From Streptomonospora nanhaiensis (GTDB lineage: Bacteria; Actinomycetota; Actinomycetes; Streptosporangiales; Streptosporangiaceae): a stretch of 64,000 bases of DNA. The position numbers and the translations under genes were made by a program. Every line of letters starts with the position of its first letter. Positions within the stretch are counted from its first letter, which is position 1. The stretch is taken from NCBI RefSeq assembly GCF_013410565.1, contig NZ_JACCFO010000001.1, forward strand, positions 2,170,001 through 2,234,000. The letters run 5' to 3'. The notes beneath the pieces are model-generated. The model did not search any database, was not told the DNA's origin, and saw only the letters and a program-made list of their open reading frames with translations. Shown here piece by piece: positions 26,759 to 35,733 of this stretch.

Positions 26759-27685
26759 TCAGGCCGCGCGTCCGCCCGCCTCGGAGGGAGCGGCGGGTAC
26801 GGCGGGCGCAACCGGTACGCCGGGTGCCTCGTTGGCGCCGGGGGCCGCGCGCGGGCGGGACGTCTCCGGTCGGCGCCGTGCGGGTGGCAGCGGCGGCGAC
26901 TCCGCGTCCTCGGTGCCGAACCAGTCGCGCAGCGACCGCCGCCAGGGGTTGGCGCGCAACCCCGGGTGGAGCACGGCCGCCGCCAGGCAGTACTTGCTGA
27001 TGCGCCGGGGCCGCTCCCCCAGGTCGGCCAGCACCGCGTCGGCGGCGGTGGGCGGCCCCGCCGACTTGCACTCCACCACCACCCAGCCGGGGTCGGCCAC
27101 CACGGCGGCGGCCTCCGAGCGGCACACCAGCCCGGTGTCGCAGGTGATCCGTGCGGTGCCCGAGCGCTGCACCAGGGTGCGCCGCCAGTAGGCGGTGACG
27201 GCGGTGCGGATCAGCTCGCCCGGCGGGTCCACGCCGTAGCCCGCGCGCAGCACCTCGGCCAGGAACGCGCGCGCGTCGTCGGTCAACTCGTCGCGCAGGG
27301 CGAAGGGGTGCTCCCTGCGCTGCTTGACGGTGGCGTCGCGGGCGCCCTCCAGCTTGACCTCGAAGGTGCAGGCGCCGGTGTCGAGGTAGCTGCGGGTGCG
27401 GACCTTGAATCTTCGGCGCCGGCCCTGGCGGTGCTGGCGGAATGTCAGCAGGTCGGGTGTGTCGAAGTAGGTCGAGGAGTAGCGGAACCGGCGCATCCCC
27501 CCGATCTGCAGGATGGACCAGTCCCCCTGGTCGGCCAGCCGGTCCAGGAAGGCGAGGAACACGTCGCGGCGGACGAGGTACTTGCGGTCGCGGCGGGTCT
27601 GCAGCTCGGCCCGCGCACGCACCTCGGCCAGCTCCATGCCGGGGAAGGCCGCCGCGGCGGCGGTCTCGGCGTGGCGGGCGCTCAC
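26759..27685 (-). CDS. VTC-domain (polyphosphate polymerase-like) protein
   Basis: A 308-residue protein with a VTC domain in its first 240 residues. The tunnel-fold basic and acidic residues are visible: RRDRKYLVRRDVF, STYFDTPDLLTFRQHRQGRR, KVRTRSYLDTGACTFEVKLE and WVVVECKSAG. Eukaryotic VTC4 makes polyphosphate. Bacterial members are less studied, so enzyme activity is inferred. GTG 27685 overlaps the stop of the upstream DUF4956 gene (GTGA). The last 60 residues are Pro/Ala-rich and of low complexity. No signal peptide is seen; the partner supplies membrane association. Confidence 0.88.
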   Translation of the reverse strand: MSARHAETAAAAAFPGMELAEVRARAELQTRRDRKYLVRRDVFLAFLDRLADQGDWSILQIGGMRRFRYSSTYFDTPDLLTFRQHRQGRRRRFKVRTRSYLDTGACTFEVKLEGARDATVKQRREHPFALRDELTDDARAFLAEVLRAGYGVDPPGELIRTAVTAYWRRTLVQRSGTARITCDTGLVCRSEAAAVVADPGWVVVECKSAGPPTAADAVLADLGERPRRISKYCLAAAVLHPGLRANPWRRSLRDWFGTEDAESPPLPPARRRPETSRPRAAPGANEAPGVPVAPAVPAAPSEAGGRAA

Positions 27686-28329
27686 CGCCGCTCCCCCGCG
27701 GCGGCGGAGCCGGCGCCGTTGGCGCGGCTCAGCCGGGTGGCCAGCCGCGCCGGGACGGCCGGCCAGGCGTCCTCGGGCCGGCGGTCGGCCAGGAAGCGGA
27801 CGTCGACCACCATGGCGTCGCGGACGTAGTCGACCTCGTTGACCACGACCTTGGTGACCGGGGCGCGCAGCCGCCGCTCCAGGTCGGCGCGCAGGCCGGC
27901 GTCGTCGTGGTGCACCACGTCCAGGACCACCACGCGGCGGCGCGAGCGGCCGGTCAGCGCCGGGTGGTCGGCGACGTACATCGTGGCCAGCAGCAGCAGG
28001 TCGAGCCCGATCAGCACGCCGAAGGAGCCCTGGGCCAGCGCGTTGACCAGTCCCAGCGCCAGTGCGACGAAGTAGTAGCCGACCTCGCGCTGGCTGATCT
28101 CGTCGGAGCGCAGCCGGATGATCGAGAGCACGCCGAAGAGGCCGAACCCGATCGCCAACTCCACCCGCTGCGACATCAGCAGCGTGCACACCGTGAAGAT
28201 CCCGGTGTTGAGGGCGATGTAGGCGAACATCAGGTCGGCGCGGCGGTGCCGCCGGTAGTAGATGAGGCAGGCCAGCACGGCGATGGCGATCACGTCGGCG
28301 GCGAGCGCGGGCAGAACCGTCACGTTCAC
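27682..28329 (-). CDS. DUF4956 membrane protein, partner of the VTC-domain protein
   Basis: A 215-residue protein with about four membrane segments (residues 3-20, 30-60, 80-105, 110-125) around GFGLFGVLSIIRLRSDEISQ, the DUF4956 signature. A soluble C-terminal domain of about 80 residues follows. DUF4956 genes are regularly coupled to VTC-domain genes, suggesting a membrane module for polyphosphate metabolism, but the function is unproven. GTG 28329 with GAGGAAAC upstream is chosen; another GTG lies 4 codons earlier. Confidence 0.87.
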   Translation of the reverse strand: MNVTVLPALAADVIAIAVLACLIYYRRHRRADLMFAYIALNTGIFTVCTLLMSQRVELAIGFGLFGVLSIIRLRSDEISQREVGYYFVALALGLVNALAQGSFGVLIGLDLLLLATMYVADHPALTGRSRRRVVVLDVVHHDDAGLRADLERRLRAPVTKVVVNEVDYVRDAMVVDVRFLADRRPEDAWPAVPARLATRLSRANGAGSAAAGERR

Positions 28330-28485
28330 TCGTTTCCTCACTTCCCGCACGGGTGGCGGTGCCCGGTCCAGACCAAGGGGCACCACCCAAGACTCTGCGG
28401 ACAGGCGATGAAAAGTCAGTGAGCGACCCGTGAGGAAACCTTCATCAACCGCTAAAACACCGCTCGGACGGGCCCGCGCCCGGTG

Positions 28486-29022
28486 TCAGGGCGCCAGTCC
28501 CGCGTGGGCCAGGGCCTGGCGCAGCAGAACGTCCTGACCGCCGCTCATCTCCTGGGCCACGCCGGGGCCCGCGGCCTCCTCCGGCGAGAACCAGACGAGG
28601 TCCAGGGCGTCCTGGCGGGGGCGGCAGTCGCCGGTGACCGGAACGATGTAGGCCAGCGACACGGCGTGCTGGCGGGGGTCGTGGAAGGGCGTGACCCCCG
28701 GGGTCGGGAAGTACTCGGCGACGGTGAAGGGCTGCGGTGAGGCGGGCACCTGGGGCAGCGCCACGGGTCCGAGGTCCTTCTCCAGGTGGCGCAGCAGGGC
28801 GTCGCGGATCCGCTCGTGGTAGAGCACCCGGCCCGACACCAGGGAGCGGCTGATGCTGCCGTCGGGCGAGACCCCCAGCAGCAGGCCGACGCTGGTCACC
28901 GAGCCGGACTCGTCGACCCGCACCGGAACGGCGTTGACATAGACGATGGGCAGCCGGCCGCGCACCTCGTCGAGGTCGGTGCGGGTGAGCCAGCCGGGCG
29001 AGGTGTCCGTCGTTTCGGTCAT
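28486..29022 (-). CDS. DUF4916 / Nudix-like protein
   Basis: A 178-residue protein matching the actinobacterial DUF4916 group: an N-terminal WLTRTDLDEVRGRLPIVYVNAVPVR, then GLLLGVSPDGSISRSLVSGR, LPQVPASPQPFTVAEYFPTPG and HAVSLAYIVPVTGDC. The fold resembles Nudix hydrolases, but a full GX5EX7REUXEEXGU box is not visible, so catalytic hydrolysis is uncertain. ATG 29022 is chosen by family start. Divergent from a LysR gene with a 126-base gap. Confidence 0.8.
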   Translation of the reverse strand: MTETTDTSPGWLTRTDLDEVRGRLPIVYVNAVPVRVDESGSVTSVGLLLGVSPDGSISRSLVSGRVLYHERIRDALLRHLEKDLGPVALPQVPASPQPFTVAEYFPTPGVTPFHDPRQHAVSLAYIVPVTGDCRPRQDALDLVWFSPEEAAGPGVAQEMSGGQDVLLRQALAHAGLAP

Positions 29023-29148
29023 GACGCCGTTCTACCGCATGGGGGCCGGGCCGGAGGGCACCCGCCCCGGCCCCGGGGACGCGGCGGGCGGGCACCGGAG
29101 CGGCCGAAGCCCTGCCCCGGCGGGCCTTCGGCTTCTATCCTGCGAGTC

Positions 29149-30030
29149 ATGGAGCTACGGCACCTGGAGCACTTCGTCGCGGTCGCCGAGGAGCAGCACT
29201 TCACCCGGGCGGCCGAGGTGCTCGGGATCGCCCAGTCCGGCCTGTCGGCCTCAGTGCGCGCCCTGGAGCGCGAACTGGGCGCCGACCTGTTCGTGCGCAC
29301 CACGCGCCGGGTGCGGCTCACCGAGGCCGGGCGGGCCCTGCTGACCGAGGCCCGGCGCACCCTGGCCTGCGCCACCGCGGCGCGCGAGGCGGTGAAGGCG
29401 GTGGGCGGGCTGCTGACCGGCACGCTGCGCGTGGGCACCGAGCAGTGCATGGCCGCGATCGAGCCGGTGGCCCTGCTCGCCGACTTCCGCACCCGCCACC
29501 CCGGGGTCGAGGTCCACCTGGTGCAGGCCGGCTCGGCGCGGCTGCTGGAGAGCGTGCGCTCGGGCGAACTGGACCTCGCGTTCGTGGCGGGTGTGGCGCC
29601 CCCGCAGGGCGTGCGGCTGGAGCCGCTGACCGAGGAGCCGATGCTGCTGCTGTGCCGCCCCGACCACCCGCTGGCCGGCGCGGGCGGGGCCGTGGCGCTG
29701 GAGCGGCTGGCCGGCGAGGTGTTCGTGGACCTGCACCCCGACTGGGGGTCGCGGCGGGCCGCCGACGCCGCGTTCAGCGCGGCCGGCGTGCGCCGCCAGG
29801 TCGCCATGCAGGTCAGTGACGTGTTCACGCTGCTGGACCTGGTCACCCGCGGGCTGGGGGTGGCCGTGGTGCCCCGGCCCGTCACGGCCAAGCCGCAGGC
29901 CGCCACACTGCGGGCGGTGCCGCTGGCGGCCGCCGCGGCGTGGCGGGTGGGCGTGGCGACCTCGGCCGCGCGGCGGCCCGGTGCGGCGGCGCAGGCGCTC
30001 GCCGCGATGATTCAGCACCCGCCGTGCTGA
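29149..30030 (+). CDS. LysR-family transcriptional regulator
   Basis: A 293-residue LysR regulator. The winged helix reads MELRHLEHFVAVAEEQHFTR, AAEVLGIAQSGLSASVRALE and LGADLFVRTTRRVRLTEAG. A substrate-binding domain follows from about residue 88. Targets are not evident. It lies divergent to DUF4916 and in tandem before mscR (123-base gap), so either could be controlled. Confidence 0.92.
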   Translation: MELRHLEHFVAVAEEQHFTRAAEVLGIAQSGLSASVRALERELGADLFVRTTRRVRLTEAGRALLTEARRTLACATAAREAVKAVGGLLTGTLRVGTEQCMAAIEPVALLADFRTRHPGVEVHLVQAGSARLLESVRSGELDLAFVAGVAPPQGVRLEPLTEEPMLLLCRPDHPLAGAGGAVALERLAGEVFVDLHPDWGSRRAADAAFSAAGVRRQVAMQVSDVFTLLDLVTRGLGVAVVPRPVTAKPQAATLRAVPLAAAAAWRVGVATSAARRPGAAAQALAAMIQHPPC

Positions 30031-30153
30031 ATTCGATCCGAAACAGGTGTTGGACGCGGGCGGCGCCGCTGGCGACGATGGCCGGGTGAGGGGTGCGGGC
30101 GGGCGCGGGCGCGCACCGCCCCAGGCCGCGCGGCAACGAAGGAGGCAGGCCCC

Positions 30154-31239
30154 ATGGCGCAGGAAGTCCGCGGAGTCGTATCGCGTGAGAAGGACGCCCC
30201 GGTGGCGGTCGAGACGATCGTCGTTCCCGACCCGGGCCCCGGCGAGGCGGTGGTGCGGGTGCAGGCGTGCGGGGTCTGCCACACCGACCTGCACTACAAG
30301 CAGGGCGGTATCAGCGACACCTACCCCTTCCTGCTGGGCCACGAGGCGGCCGGCGTGGTGGAGTCGGTGGGCGCCGGGGTCACCGAGGTCGAGCCCGGCG
30401 ACTTCGTCGTGCTGAACTGGCGGGCGGTGTGCGGCCAGTGCCGCGCCTGCCGGCGGGGCCGGCCCTGGTACTGCTTCGACACCCACAACGCCGCCCAGCC
30501 GATGACCCTGGCCGACGGCACGCCGCTCAGCCCGGCCCTGGGGATCGGCGCCTTCGCCGACAAGACCCTGGTGGCGGCCGGGCAGTGCACGAAGGTCGAC
30601 CGCCGCGCCGCGCCCGCCGCCGCCGGGCTGCTGGGCTGCGGCGTGATGGCCGGTCTGGGCGCCGCGCTGAACACCGGCGGCGTGGGCCGGGGCGACAGCG
30701 TCGCGGTCATCGGGTGCGGCGGGGTGGGCACCGCCGCCGTCATGGGGGCGCGGCTGGCGGGGGCGGCGCGGATCATCGCCGTCGACATCGACCGGCGCAA
30801 GCTCGACACCGCCGCGCGGCTGGGCGCCACCCATACGGTGGACTCCCGCGCGACCGATCCGGTCGAGGCCGTCCGGGAGCTGACCGGCGGGTTCGGCGCC
30901 GACGTCGTCATCGAGGCGGTGGGCCGCCCCGAGACCTACCGGCAGGCGTTCTACGCCCGCGACCTCGCCGGCACGGTGGTGCTGGTGGGGGTGCCCACGC
31001 CCGAGATGACCCTGGAACTGCCGCTGCTGGACGTGTTCGGGCGCGGCGGCGCGCTGAAGTCGTCGTGGTACGGCGACTGCCTGCCCAGCCGCGACTTCCC
31101 CATGCTCGTCGACCTCTACCTGCAGGACCGGCTCGACCTCGACGCGTTCGTGTCCGAGACCATCGCCCTGGACGATGTGGAGGGCGCGTTCGAGCGCATG
31201 CACCGCGGCGACGTGCTGCGCTCGGTGGTGCTGCTGTAG
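30154..31239 (+). CDS. mscR: S-(hydroxymethyl)mycothiol dehydrogenase / S-nitrosomycothiol reductase
   Basis: A 361-residue zinc-dependent medium-chain dehydrogenase. [29 protein letters not shown] and the structural-zinc loop [15 protein letters not shown] match MscR, which oxidises formaldehyde-mycothiol adducts and reduces S-nitrosomycothiol. The NAD loop [14 protein letters not shown] and VDIDRRKL complete the coenzyme domain. GGAGG precedes ATG 30154. In many actinomycetes a metallo-hydrolase gene follows mscR; here the next gene is a convergent lyase. Its presence implies mycothiol as the main thiol. Confidence 0.94.
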   Translation: MAQEVRGVVSREKDAPVAVETIVVPDPGPGEAVVRVQACGVCHTDLHYKQGGISDTYPFLLGHEAAGVVESVGAGVTEVEPGDFVVLNWRAVCGQCRACRRGRPWYCFDTHNAAQPMTLADGTPLSPALGIGAFADKTLVAAGQCTKVDRRAAPAAAGLLGCGVMAGLGAALNTGGVGRGDSVAVIGCGGVGTAAVMGARLAGAARIIAVDIDRRKLDTAARLGATHTVDSRATDPVEAVRELTGGFGADVVIEAVGRPETYRQAFYARDLAGTVVLVGVPTPEMTLELPLLDVFGRGGALKSSWYGDCLPSRDFPMLVDLYLQDRLDLDAFVSETIALDDVEGAFERMHRGDVLRSVVLL

Positions 31240-31284
31240 GACGCGGGCGGCCCGCGGCGGCACCGCCCGCGGCACGGCCGCGGC

Positions 31285-32460
31285 TCAGGCGGGGCCGCCG
31301 CGGGCCGCCTCGGCGATCCCGGCGACGATCCGCCGCAGGATCGGGCGGGGCGTGGCGAAGTTGAGGCGCGCGTGCCCGAGCCCGGGCGCGCCGCAGTCGG
31401 GGCCGTCGACCAGCACGATCCCGGCGCGCTCGCGCAGCACGCGGGCGGGGTGGTCGCCCAGGCCCAGCGGGCGCAGGTCCAGCCAGGCCAGGTAGGTGCC
31501 CTCGGGCGCGGTCCAGTCGAGGGCGGGCAGGTGCTCGGCCAGCAGGCCGGCCAGGGCTTCGCGGTTGCCGTCGAGGTAGGCCAGCACGTCGGCCAGCCAG
31601 GGCCCGCCCGCGGTGTAGGCGGCGGTGTTGGCGGCCGCGCCCAGGGTGCTGGCGCCGTTGAAGGTGTAGGGGCCCAGCCGCTCGACGGCCGCGGCGTCGG
31701 CGTCGTTGCTGATGATCAGCTGCGCGCACTTGAGGCCCGGCAGGTTCCACGCCTTGGACGCCGAGGTGGCGGTCACGGTGTGCGCGGCGGTGGCCGGCGA
31801 CAGCGACGCGTAGGGGATGTGCCGGTGGCCGGGGTAGGTCAGCGGCGCGTGGATCTCGTCGGCGAAGACCCGGCCGCCGTGGCGCTCCACCACGGCGCTG
31901 AGCTCGGTCAGCTCCGCGGCGGTGTGCACCCGCCCCAGCGGGTTGTGCGGGTTGCACAGCACGAGCAGGTGGCCTCCGGCGCGGAAGGCGGCGTCGAGCG
32001 CGTCGAGGTCGAGCACGTGCCGGCCGCCGTCGCGCACCATGGGGACCTCGATGACGGCGCGGTCCAGAGTGGCGGGCAGGCTCAGGAACGGCATGTAGGC
32101 CGGGGTCGGCAGGATGACGGGACTGCCGGGACGCGAGAAGTGCCGCACGGCGAGTTCGAAGCCGTTGAGGACGTCGGCCAGCGGGTGGACGCGGGCGGGG
32201 TCGACCGCCCAGCCGTAGCGCTCCCGCTGCCACCGGGCGCAGGCGGCGGCCAGCTCGGCGGCGGCGCGGGGCGGCAGGTAGCCGAAGGCCATGGAGTCCA
32301 CGGCCGCGCGCAGCGCGTCCAGGACGGCGGGCGCGGTGCCGAAGTCCATCTCGGCGACGAACGCGCCGAGGCTGCGGTCGCCGTGGAGGGTCCACTTCAG
32401 GCTGCCGCGCGCCCGCAGGGTGTCGATGGTCACGGCGTCGAACGTGCTCACCCGGCTCAC
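31285..32460 (-). CDS. MalY/PatB-type PLP aminotransferase (probable cystathionine beta-lyase)
   Basis: A 391-residue fold-type I PLP enzyme. FVAEMDFGTAPAV, GYLPPRAAAELAAAC, PTPAYMPFL, CNPHNPLGRVHT and FADEIHAPLTYPG are MalY/PatB motifs, and SASKAWNLPGLKCAQ holds the PLP lysine. Such enzymes cleave cystathionine or other cysteine S-conjugates to pyruvate, ammonia and thiol. GTG 32460 with GGAAGG upstream is chosen. Convergent with mscR (45 bases), with a GC hairpin-prone gap. Confidence 0.9.
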   Translation of the reverse strand: MSRVSTFDAVTIDTLRARGSLKWTLHGDRSLGAFVAEMDFGTAPAVLDALRAAVDSMAFGYLPPRAAAELAAACARWQRERYGWAVDPARVHPLADVLNGFELAVRHFSRPGSPVILPTPAYMPFLSLPATLDRAVIEVPMVRDGGRHVLDLDALDAAFRAGGHLLVLCNPHNPLGRVHTAAELTELSAVVERHGGRVFADEIHAPLTYPGHRHIPYASLSPATAAHTVTATSASKAWNLPGLKCAQLIISNDADAAAVERLGPYTFNGASTLGAAANTAAYTAGGPWLADVLAYLDGNREALAGLLAEHLPALDWTAPEGTYLAWLDLRPLGLGDHPARVLRERAGIVLVDGPDCGAPGLGHARLNFATPRPILRRIVAGIAEAARGGPA

Positions 32461-32584
32461 AGGCGCCCCTTCCGGTCGGCTGGCGGCGGTGCCGGGCGCG
32501 GCGCGCACGCGCGGGGCGGCGCGGTGGCGGGGGCGGCGCCCGGAGTACGCGGGCAGACGCCGCCCGGCGCCTGGCAGGCCAACT

Positions 32585-33799
32585 CTAGGACGCGGGCTGC
32601 CTGGTGCCGCCGCGGGCCGCCGTGAGTTCGCCGTACAGCTCCTCCCACATGGGGTGCACGACCGAGGGCGCGTACCCGCGGGAGGTCTCCAGCGCGGCGG
32701 CGCCCATGTCGGCGCGCAGCGTGCGGTCGGCCATGAGCGTGCAGATCGCCTCGGCCAGCGCGTCGGTGTCCTTGGGCGGCACCAGGATGCCGTCCTTGCC
32801 GTCGGTGATGACGTCGGCGGGGCCGGTGGGGCAGTCGAAGCTGACCACCGGCAGCGCGTGGGTCATCGCCTCGATGACGACCATGGGCAGGCCCTCGAAG
32901 CGCGAGCTGAGGATGTAGAAGGACGCCTTGGCGAGCTCGTCGTCCATTTGGTCGGTGTGGCCCATGAGGAACACGTGGTTGTAGAGGTGGTGCTCCTCGA
33001 TGAGGGCCCGGAGTTCGGCCTTCTTCTTGCCGGTGCCGAAGATGCGCAGCTGCCAGTCGGGGTGCCGCTCGGCCACCTGCTTGTAGGCGGGGATCAGCAT
33101 GTCGAAGCCCTTTTGCGGGATGAGCCGGCCCGCGGCCAGGGCGATCTTGTTGCTGTGGTCGGAGGGCACCTGGTCCAGGGAGTGCACGGCGTTGGGGATG
33201 CGCACGACCCGGGTGCGGGGCAGCAGCTTCTCGTAGTCGGCGCGGTCGCGGTGGGTGAGCACGGCGACGGCGTCGAAGCGGGGGTAGTAGCGTGCGATGG
33301 CCTGCTGGACGTCCTTGCGGTGCGTGCCCAGGTTCATGTGCTCCTGGGCGACCCGGACCAGGCCGGGGTCGGCGTAGCGCGCGACCAGGATGTTCAGCGC
33401 GGGCCGGGTGGACACCAGGATGCCGTCGTGGACGCCCTTGAGGTAGCGGATGACCTCGCGTTCGACGTAGCGCGTGAAGTACTCGGCGCCGAACTCCCCG
33501 GCGGGCACCACGGCGCCGGGCTTGGCCTTGAGGCGGGTGGTGTCCCAGGAGCGGTAGCGCGACACCAGGCCGGACGCGGGCTCCGCCTGCGTGGCCCCGG
33601 TGTCGGTGCCGCGCTCGTCGATGATGGTGGTCAGCCGCACCCGGTCGTCGAGGGGGAAGACGGGGGTGTCGCGGTGGCGCACCACGCTGACGATCTCGAT
33701 GTCGTTGCCCCGCTCGACCAGCGTGTTGGCCTGGTTGAACACCGTGCGGATGGTGCCGCCGGTGCCGAACGCGTTGAGCAGCAGGTAGCGGATCCTCAT
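32585..33799 (-). CDS. Family 4 glycosyltransferase
   Basis: A 404-residue GT-B transferase. The N-terminal GTGGTIRTVFNQANTLVERG is the acceptor-side loop. The donor domain has AAGRLIPQKGFDMLIPAY, LRIFGTGKKKAEL, FLMGHTDQMDDELAKASFYI and the EX7E motif SRFEGLPMVVIEAM. The central DTTRLKAKPGAVVPAGEFGA region resembles poly-polyol phosphate or teichoic-type GT4 enzymes. Its ATG overlaps the stop of the preceding 166-residue gene (ATGA). Likely role is extension or decoration of a surface polymer; the donor sugar is unknown. Confidence 0.92.
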   Translation of the reverse strand: MRIRYLLLNAFGTGGTIRTVFNQANTLVERGNDIEIVSVVRHRDTPVFPLDDRVRLTTIIDERGTDTGATQAEPASGLVSRYRSWDTTRLKAKPGAVVPAGEFGAEYFTRYVEREVIRYLKGVHDGILVSTRPALNILVARYADPGLVRVAQEHMNLGTHRKDVQQAIARYYPRFDAVAVLTHRDRADYEKLLPRTRVVRIPNAVHSLDQVPSDHSNKIALAAGRLIPQKGFDMLIPAYKQVAERHPDWQLRIFGTGKKKAELRALIEEHHLYNHVFLMGHTDQMDDELAKASFYILSSRFEGLPMVVIEAMTHALPVVSFDCPTGPADVITDGKDGILVPPKDTDALAEAICTLMADRTLRADMGAAALETSRGYAPSVVHPMWEELYGELTAARGGTRQPAS

Positions 33800-34296
33800 G
33801 GTGTTGCCTGCCCGGGGGACTCGGATGGGTGGGGGGCGCACTCGACGGACAGGTTGTCCTTGATGGTGTAGAACGGCTGGATCGCCAGCGCGGTTCCGTC
33901 GTCGCTCCGGACGTACTGCACCGGGAAGACCATGATCTTCTTCTTGCCGCGGATGTCGTCGAGCCGGCGGCCGACGCGCAGCCAGTGGTCGGTGCCCAGG
34001 TCGGCGGCGTCCTCGGGCGCGAGGTAGAGGTCCCACTTGACCGCCGCCGCGCGGGTGCCGGGGTCGGCCGGCACGAGGTCGGCCAGCGGCACGGCGGCGT
34101 CGAAGCGGGCGCCCGCCCCGGGGAGGTCGTAGGTCAGGCGGGTGTCGTGGTCGCGGAGCTGCAGGACGAGGAGCCACCGGGTGGACGCGGGGTCGGGGTG
34201 TCCGTGGATGTCGCCGACGACGCGGATGCGGCCGTCGCGCGGCCACACCTCGGCGATCTCGGCGAGCGGGGTGTCCGCGCGGCTCTGGACGCTCAC
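33796..34296 (-). CDS. Small protein of unknown function in the sulfotransferase/glycosyltransferase operon
   Basis: A 166-residue soluble protein, predicted mostly beta: VVGDIHGHPDP, RWLLVLQLRDHDTRLTYDLP, KWDLYLAPED, HWLRVGRRLDDIRGKKKIMV and IQPFYTIKDNLSVECAP. I do not recognise a named family. The ending resembles, from memory, an accessory segment in actinobacterial teichoic-acid-type glycosyltransferases, so it may be a stand-alone version. It overlaps both neighbours by 4 bases (GTG 34296 and stop at 33796), so it is translationally coupled in between. No catalytic residues stand out. Confidence 0.8.
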   Translation of the reverse strand: MSVQSRADTPLAEIAEVWPRDGRIRVVGDIHGHPDPASTRWLLVLQLRDHDTRLTYDLPGAGARFDAAVPLADLVPADPGTRAAAVKWDLYLAPEDAADLGTDHWLRVGRRLDDIRGKKKIMVFPVQYVRSDDGTALAIQPFYTIKDNLSVECAPHPSESPGQATP

Positions 34297-35237
34297 GAGA
34301 CCACTGCCCCTTCGCGCGCGCCGGACTCCACGTAGCCCCAGGTCTGGCTGATGGGCCGCAGGATCTCGGGGATCTCGTCGGGGTCGGGCAGCTTGCGGCC
34401 GGGCTGCACGCTGCCGGACCGGATCTTGTCCTTCCAGTCGCCCAGGCCCTTGGTGTAGTTGCCCTCGGTGCTCTGGCCGTAGTCGAGCATCTGCGGCTCG
34501 AAGTCGATGTCGAGGTGGTCGCAGATGCGCTTCAGCTCGGCGGCGGGGTCGGCGGTGAGGTCCTCGTAGCGGACGGTCAGGGAGGACTCCAGGCCCTCGC
34601 GGGCGCGCTGGACGGCGTTCATGTAGCGCAGGGCGTCCTCGTTGGCCTCGTCGACGGTGCGCTTCTGGGGGTCGGCCTCGTGCCAGGAGCGGGCGATGGA
34701 CACGGGGTGGCGCAGCAGGCAGATGAAGCGGGCGTCGGGCCAGCAGGCCGCCAGGCGCTTGTAGACGAAGGAGTTGCTGGGGGTCTTCTCGACGATGAAG
34801 TCCTTGCCCGACTTCACCAGCTCGCGGTGCAGCACGCGGTCCCACAGCAGGTGCTCCAGGTCGCCGCGCTGGAGGTCCAGCTCCTCCATGGCGCGCTGGG
34901 ACAGCTTGGTGCGGAAGTGCACCTCCAGGCGCCGGATGTGCAGCTCGTGGGGGGCGTGCAGGCGGGAGTGGCCGTTGAGCAGCAGGCGCAGCAGGGTGGA
35001 ACCCGAGCGCACCGGCGAGATGACGAACACGGGGCGGTCGAGCAGGCGGTCCAGCGCGGGGTCCTGCGGCGGGCGGTAGGACACCGAGGGGGCCTTGGCC
35101 TTCTTTGCGGGTTCGGCCGCGGTCTTCGGGGCGGCGCCGGCCGGGGCGGTGTCCGGCTTCTTGCGCACTCTGCGCAGCTCAACGCCCATGCTGGCGCCGA
35201 GCGCCGAGTTCATCTTGCGTAGAAGATCCATGCTCAT
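34293..35237 (-). CDS. Sulfotransferase
   Basis: A 314-residue PAPS-dependent sulfotransferase. FVISPVRSGSTLLRLLLNG is the 5'-phosphosulfate loop and CLLRHPVSIARSWHEADP the 3'-phosphate site. A basic Ala/Lys-rich linker (about residues 25-50) precedes the domain and there is no signal peptide. ATG 35237 or ATG 35231 starts the protein; neither has a strong ribosome site. First gene of a three-gene coupled operon ending in a GT4 glycosyltransferase, so the acceptor is probably a surface glycan, glycolipid or teichoic-type polymer. This is inferred from context. Confidence 0.9.
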   Translation of the reverse strand: MSMDLLRKMNSALGASMGVELRRVRKKPDTAPAGAAPKTAAEPAKKAKAPSVSYRPPQDPALDRLLDRPVFVISPVRSGSTLLRLLLNGHSRLHAPHELHIRRLEVHFRTKLSQRAMEELDLQRGDLEHLLWDRVLHRELVKSGKDFIVEKTPSNSFVYKRLAACWPDARFICLLRHPVSIARSWHEADPQKRTVDEANEDALRYMNAVQRAREGLESSLTVRYEDLTADPAAELKRICDHLDIDFEPQMLDYGQSTEGNYTKGLGDWKDKIRSGSVQPGRKLPDPDEIPEILRPISQTWGYVESGAREGAVVS

Positions 35238-35697
35238 GGAACTTATGGCTCTTTTCGACTGAGAGCAAAAGGGAACGTACGTGCGGTGTTTACGCCGATG
35301 CCGGGCGGCGGCCACCCCCGCGCCACCGGGGCGGGCGATCCTGGCGCGGGCACGTGTGTCCGACCGGGGACGGCCGCCGACGCGCGACGGATTCGGGGCC
35401 GACGCGCCGGTTCCACGGCCGCGAAACGCATACGCTCCGCGGCCCTCCGCGTGAAACCGACCGCGGCGCCCTGAGCCCGGGAACCGCGACGGGGCCGGTG
35501 CCCGCCGGCCGACGGCGCGGCCCCTGCCACGATAACCGCCGCCCCGAGTGCCCGGCGCGCCCGCGTGTTCCGCCCGTTGGCCCGGTGGCCGGCTCCTCTC
35601 CTGACGCTCTTCCACCGCCGGCCCACGATCACATATAGCACAGGAGTGATCACCCTCCGATACCTTTTCCCCAGCCGGGAGCCGCGCGGCCCGCAGA
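35238..35697. other. Gene-free interval between sulfotransferase and PfpI genes
   Basis: A 460-base stretch with no credible coding frame. The left part (35240-35290) is AT-richer, with GGAACGTACG, and probably holds the sulfotransferase promoter. The right end holds the promoter of the DJ-1/PfpI gene. I see no RNA gene. Confidence 0.5.
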
Positions 35698-35733
35698 TTG
35701 ACAGCATGCTGCCTTTTTGACAGAATACTGTCA
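35698..35733. promoter_or_regulatory. Tandem MarR-type operator
   Basis: TGACAGAATACTGTCA (35718-35733) is a perfect 6-bp inverted repeat with a 4-bp spacer ending on the start codon. A second dyad CAGCATGCTG (35702-35711) overlaps TTGACAG (35698). The two TTGACAG copies are 19 bp apart. The MarR regulator encoded downstream in the operon is the natural ligand, giving autorepression. Confidence 0.65.
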
